Notes under the pieces: model-generated
Database searches by the model: none
What the model was told of the DNA's origin: nothing
Seen by the model: only the letters and a program-made list of their open reading frames with translations
Assembly: GCA_000310025.1 (NCBI GenBank)
Contig: FN649750.1
Location: forward strand, 2,639,134 to 2,696,023
Origin: Ectocarpus siliculosus
Taxonomy: Eukaryota; Sar; Phaeophyceae; Ectocarpales; Ectocarpaceae
Direction of reading: 5' to 3'
Length of the DNA: 56,890 nt
Program-made: the position numbers and the translations under genes
Shown here: piece by piece, positions 54,979 to 56,890 of the stretch
Position numbering within the stretch: the stretch's first letter is position 1
How the letters are laid out: the number at the start of each line of letters is the position of its first letter

Positions 54979-56890
54979 GCTGGCTTTATCTTTTTCTACC
55001 GTATTCCGCCGGCTTTGTCCCGACCGGTGGTAAATAGATTTGCAGGCCTGCTGCTGCTATCCTAAGTCTGTACTTCACAGGGGCGAAGAACTTGCACCCT
55101 CCTCCATAGATATGTAGAGTTCGCGGCCAGTCGCGCCACCAGCATGTGTCAGCCGCGACAAAACTCCCTGCATGCAGCCGAAGCAACCGAGAATCATGTT
55201 TGAGCTCGGCCGAGGAACTAGAGGAGGCAGAGCGAATGTGCCGCTCGAGGATGCGCCGCTCAAGGATGTGCCGCCAGGCCAACGCACCATGTCGAAACGA
55301 GAGGAGGGGGGTGGGGGCGGTCCGCCCCAGGCGGGGCTCAACGAAAGGGGAGACGCCTCAAGGGCCTCACAAAGAGAAGGTTCAATCGTGCCGCCAGCAC
55401 GAACACGAGGAGCGCACCCGCAGAGAGGCAAATGCTTCTAGAAGTTGCTGAACGCATGCGTGCACACGCAACACAGGCAGAGTGCTGCGTTGGCTAGCAA
55501 TATAAAACCCGTCGTTGCTGTCCCGGGTCTCTATAGCCCCCTCCTCTCTGCCTCTACCGTGCTCTCCAAGGGTGTGTGGAAAATGGTGGAATGGTTGAGA
55601 AAGTACAGAGCATTATTTAGTTCCGTGAACGCTCCAGTGGAAATTTCTGGATCGTCCACTCAGAAGAAAGAAGGTTGCGAAGAAACAGAAAACGCTGCGT
55701 GGTCTTCCTCCCGGGGGCTGAAAAGAACACAAGAAAAGGCGGTAATATTACAATACAACCAAGTGTTGATGAAGTATTTGTTTTACAACAACGTTTGTTT
55801 GGCTTCTAGAAAGATGTACCTCTCCTTGGGGTTGTTAGTCTGTGACCACGGAAGGCGTCCACATGTCCACATCCGTTGGACCAGTACGGATAACATTAGA
55901 ACGTACTGAGCGGAGACGGTTTTTTTTTTTCGTGAAGAAAATACCAGCAGTAACATCGAAACTGACGTCCAGCTTCGGTGTGGACGGCCGCACGCTACAT
56001 ACACATATCGCAAAACGCACGTGAGTGTTTTATGCCCCTGTCGTAGCCTGTCGCTTGTTTTGATTGGTTAGCTGGCAAGCGCTGTCGATGTTGACTCCCA
56101 GAAAATAGGACGTACGAAACACCAGGTCGCGCAGTAGAGGAAAGGCGACAAAGAAGGTAGAGCCGGCCGCTTATTGGAGGATGCTGAGGCAAGAATTAAC
56201 TCCATTCATGAGCGAAGCACCCTTCCAAACAAGGATACAGGATACCTGCTGTACGCGCGAAAGGCTTGCTGGCACCCACCTGCGAAGTGTTGATGATCGT
56301 TTGTGGTAAGGGCGCAGAGGGCGATTCGAAACACATGCACGCAGCCGAGGACGGAATTTGCCTTCTCTTGTGCTACACCCGCACGCCTAGTCGTGTGCGA
56401 TACGTACGTGGCGCTACGGTGCGCCCGGAGGCATGATGGCATCTGATGCGTCCGACAATACCCGTTTCCTGTGGTTGTCTGCTAGACAGGCCTTGCGTGC
56501 GGTGGCGGCGTCGCGCCGAGTGTAGACAAAAAAATCCGAAACAACACCCTACTTTGGAAAACTCAACTGCGCTATCTCAACGGCCGCGTGTTTACTGAAC
56601 CAATATCAATCGACAGTGGTGCCCGGATAGATGAACATCTCGAGTCGAGTCTACCGCGCATCTTGTCGTGTTTCCTTCCATTTTCATCCCCACCCACCCC
56701 CCTCCGACAAGTTCGTCGGCCTTGCTTGGAGTGGTTGCTCTTCCCCCCACCGCGCAGCCCACCTCGTGTTCTATACGCCTATCTATGTACTACTTAGTTT
56801 CATTATCGCCTGAGGACAGCCTCGTCACCCCCTCCCCCCCCCCCCCCCCCCGCCCCAACCCCATCCCCCCCGGCGCAGACCAACGACCAA
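54979..56890. other. Right edge, no secure gene
   Basis: Upstream side of the bestrophin gene. A Gly/Pro/Arg-rich frame at 55172-55441 (+) starts MQPKQPRIMFELGRGTRGG but is open in two other frames as well. A frame ending at 56811-56813 (HLVFYTPIYVLLSFIIA) could be the end of a membrane protein. A copy of dispersed repeat A lies at 56062-56100 and a C run at about 56828-56852. Confidence 0.4.

Overview
The window looks like nuclear DNA of a brown alga (Phaeophyceae, Ectocarpus-like). This is inferred from gene architecture and protein relatedness, not from a marker gene. The genes are cut into short exons of 24 to about 500 nt with splice-phase-consistent joints. Introns are mostly 0.1-2.6 kb and full of CTG/TTG, GA and GTC simple repeats and small dispersed repeats. 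There is one assembly gap of Ns (25053-25657). No rRNA, tRNA, operon or CRISPR was seen. Most long open frames in other positions are repeat or antisense shadows.

Layout. (1) 1-8585, + strand: an IMP dehydrogenase gene without its first exon(s); nine exons were joined by hand. (2) 8586-10940: no gene recognised, degenerate repeats. (3) 10941-13273, +: a probable secreted or membrane-anchored protein of unknown function, with a clear signal peptide exon and a clear C-terminal membrane exon but an uncertain middle. (4) 13274-17414: no secure gene, several tandem repeats. (5) 17415-20895, -: TRAPPC3/Bet3, a vesicle-tethering subunit. (6) 20896-23538: intergenic region between divergent genes, with telomere-like blocks and a dispersed repeat. 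(7) 23539-34931, +: a 12-exon membrane acyltransferase of the Gpt2/Sct1 glycerol-3-phosphate acyltransferase type, 581 aa, containing the assembly gap in intron 1. (8) 37962-44197, +: a long Glu/Arg/Gln-rich coiled-coil protein of unknown function with repeated exon cassettes. (9) 45840-54978, -: an 11-exon bestrophin-family anion channel, about 602 aa. (10) 54979-56890: no secure gene.

The genes do not form a pathway. They are independent housekeeping or membrane genes (GTP synthesis, ER-Golgi traffic, glycerolipid synthesis, anion transport). The common thread is how the DNA changes: short pieces containing a splice site plus a few codons are repeatedly duplicated in tandem. Examples are both ends of IMPDH exon 7, the start of acyltransferase exon 6, a pair of 68-nt exons that can only be used one at a time, a 25-bp minisatellite of roughly 35 units that appears to have grown from the exon 2/intron 2 junction, and a three-exon cassette in the coiled-coil gene. 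The IMPDH model also lacks the catalytic cysteine. Two introns start with GC rather than GT.
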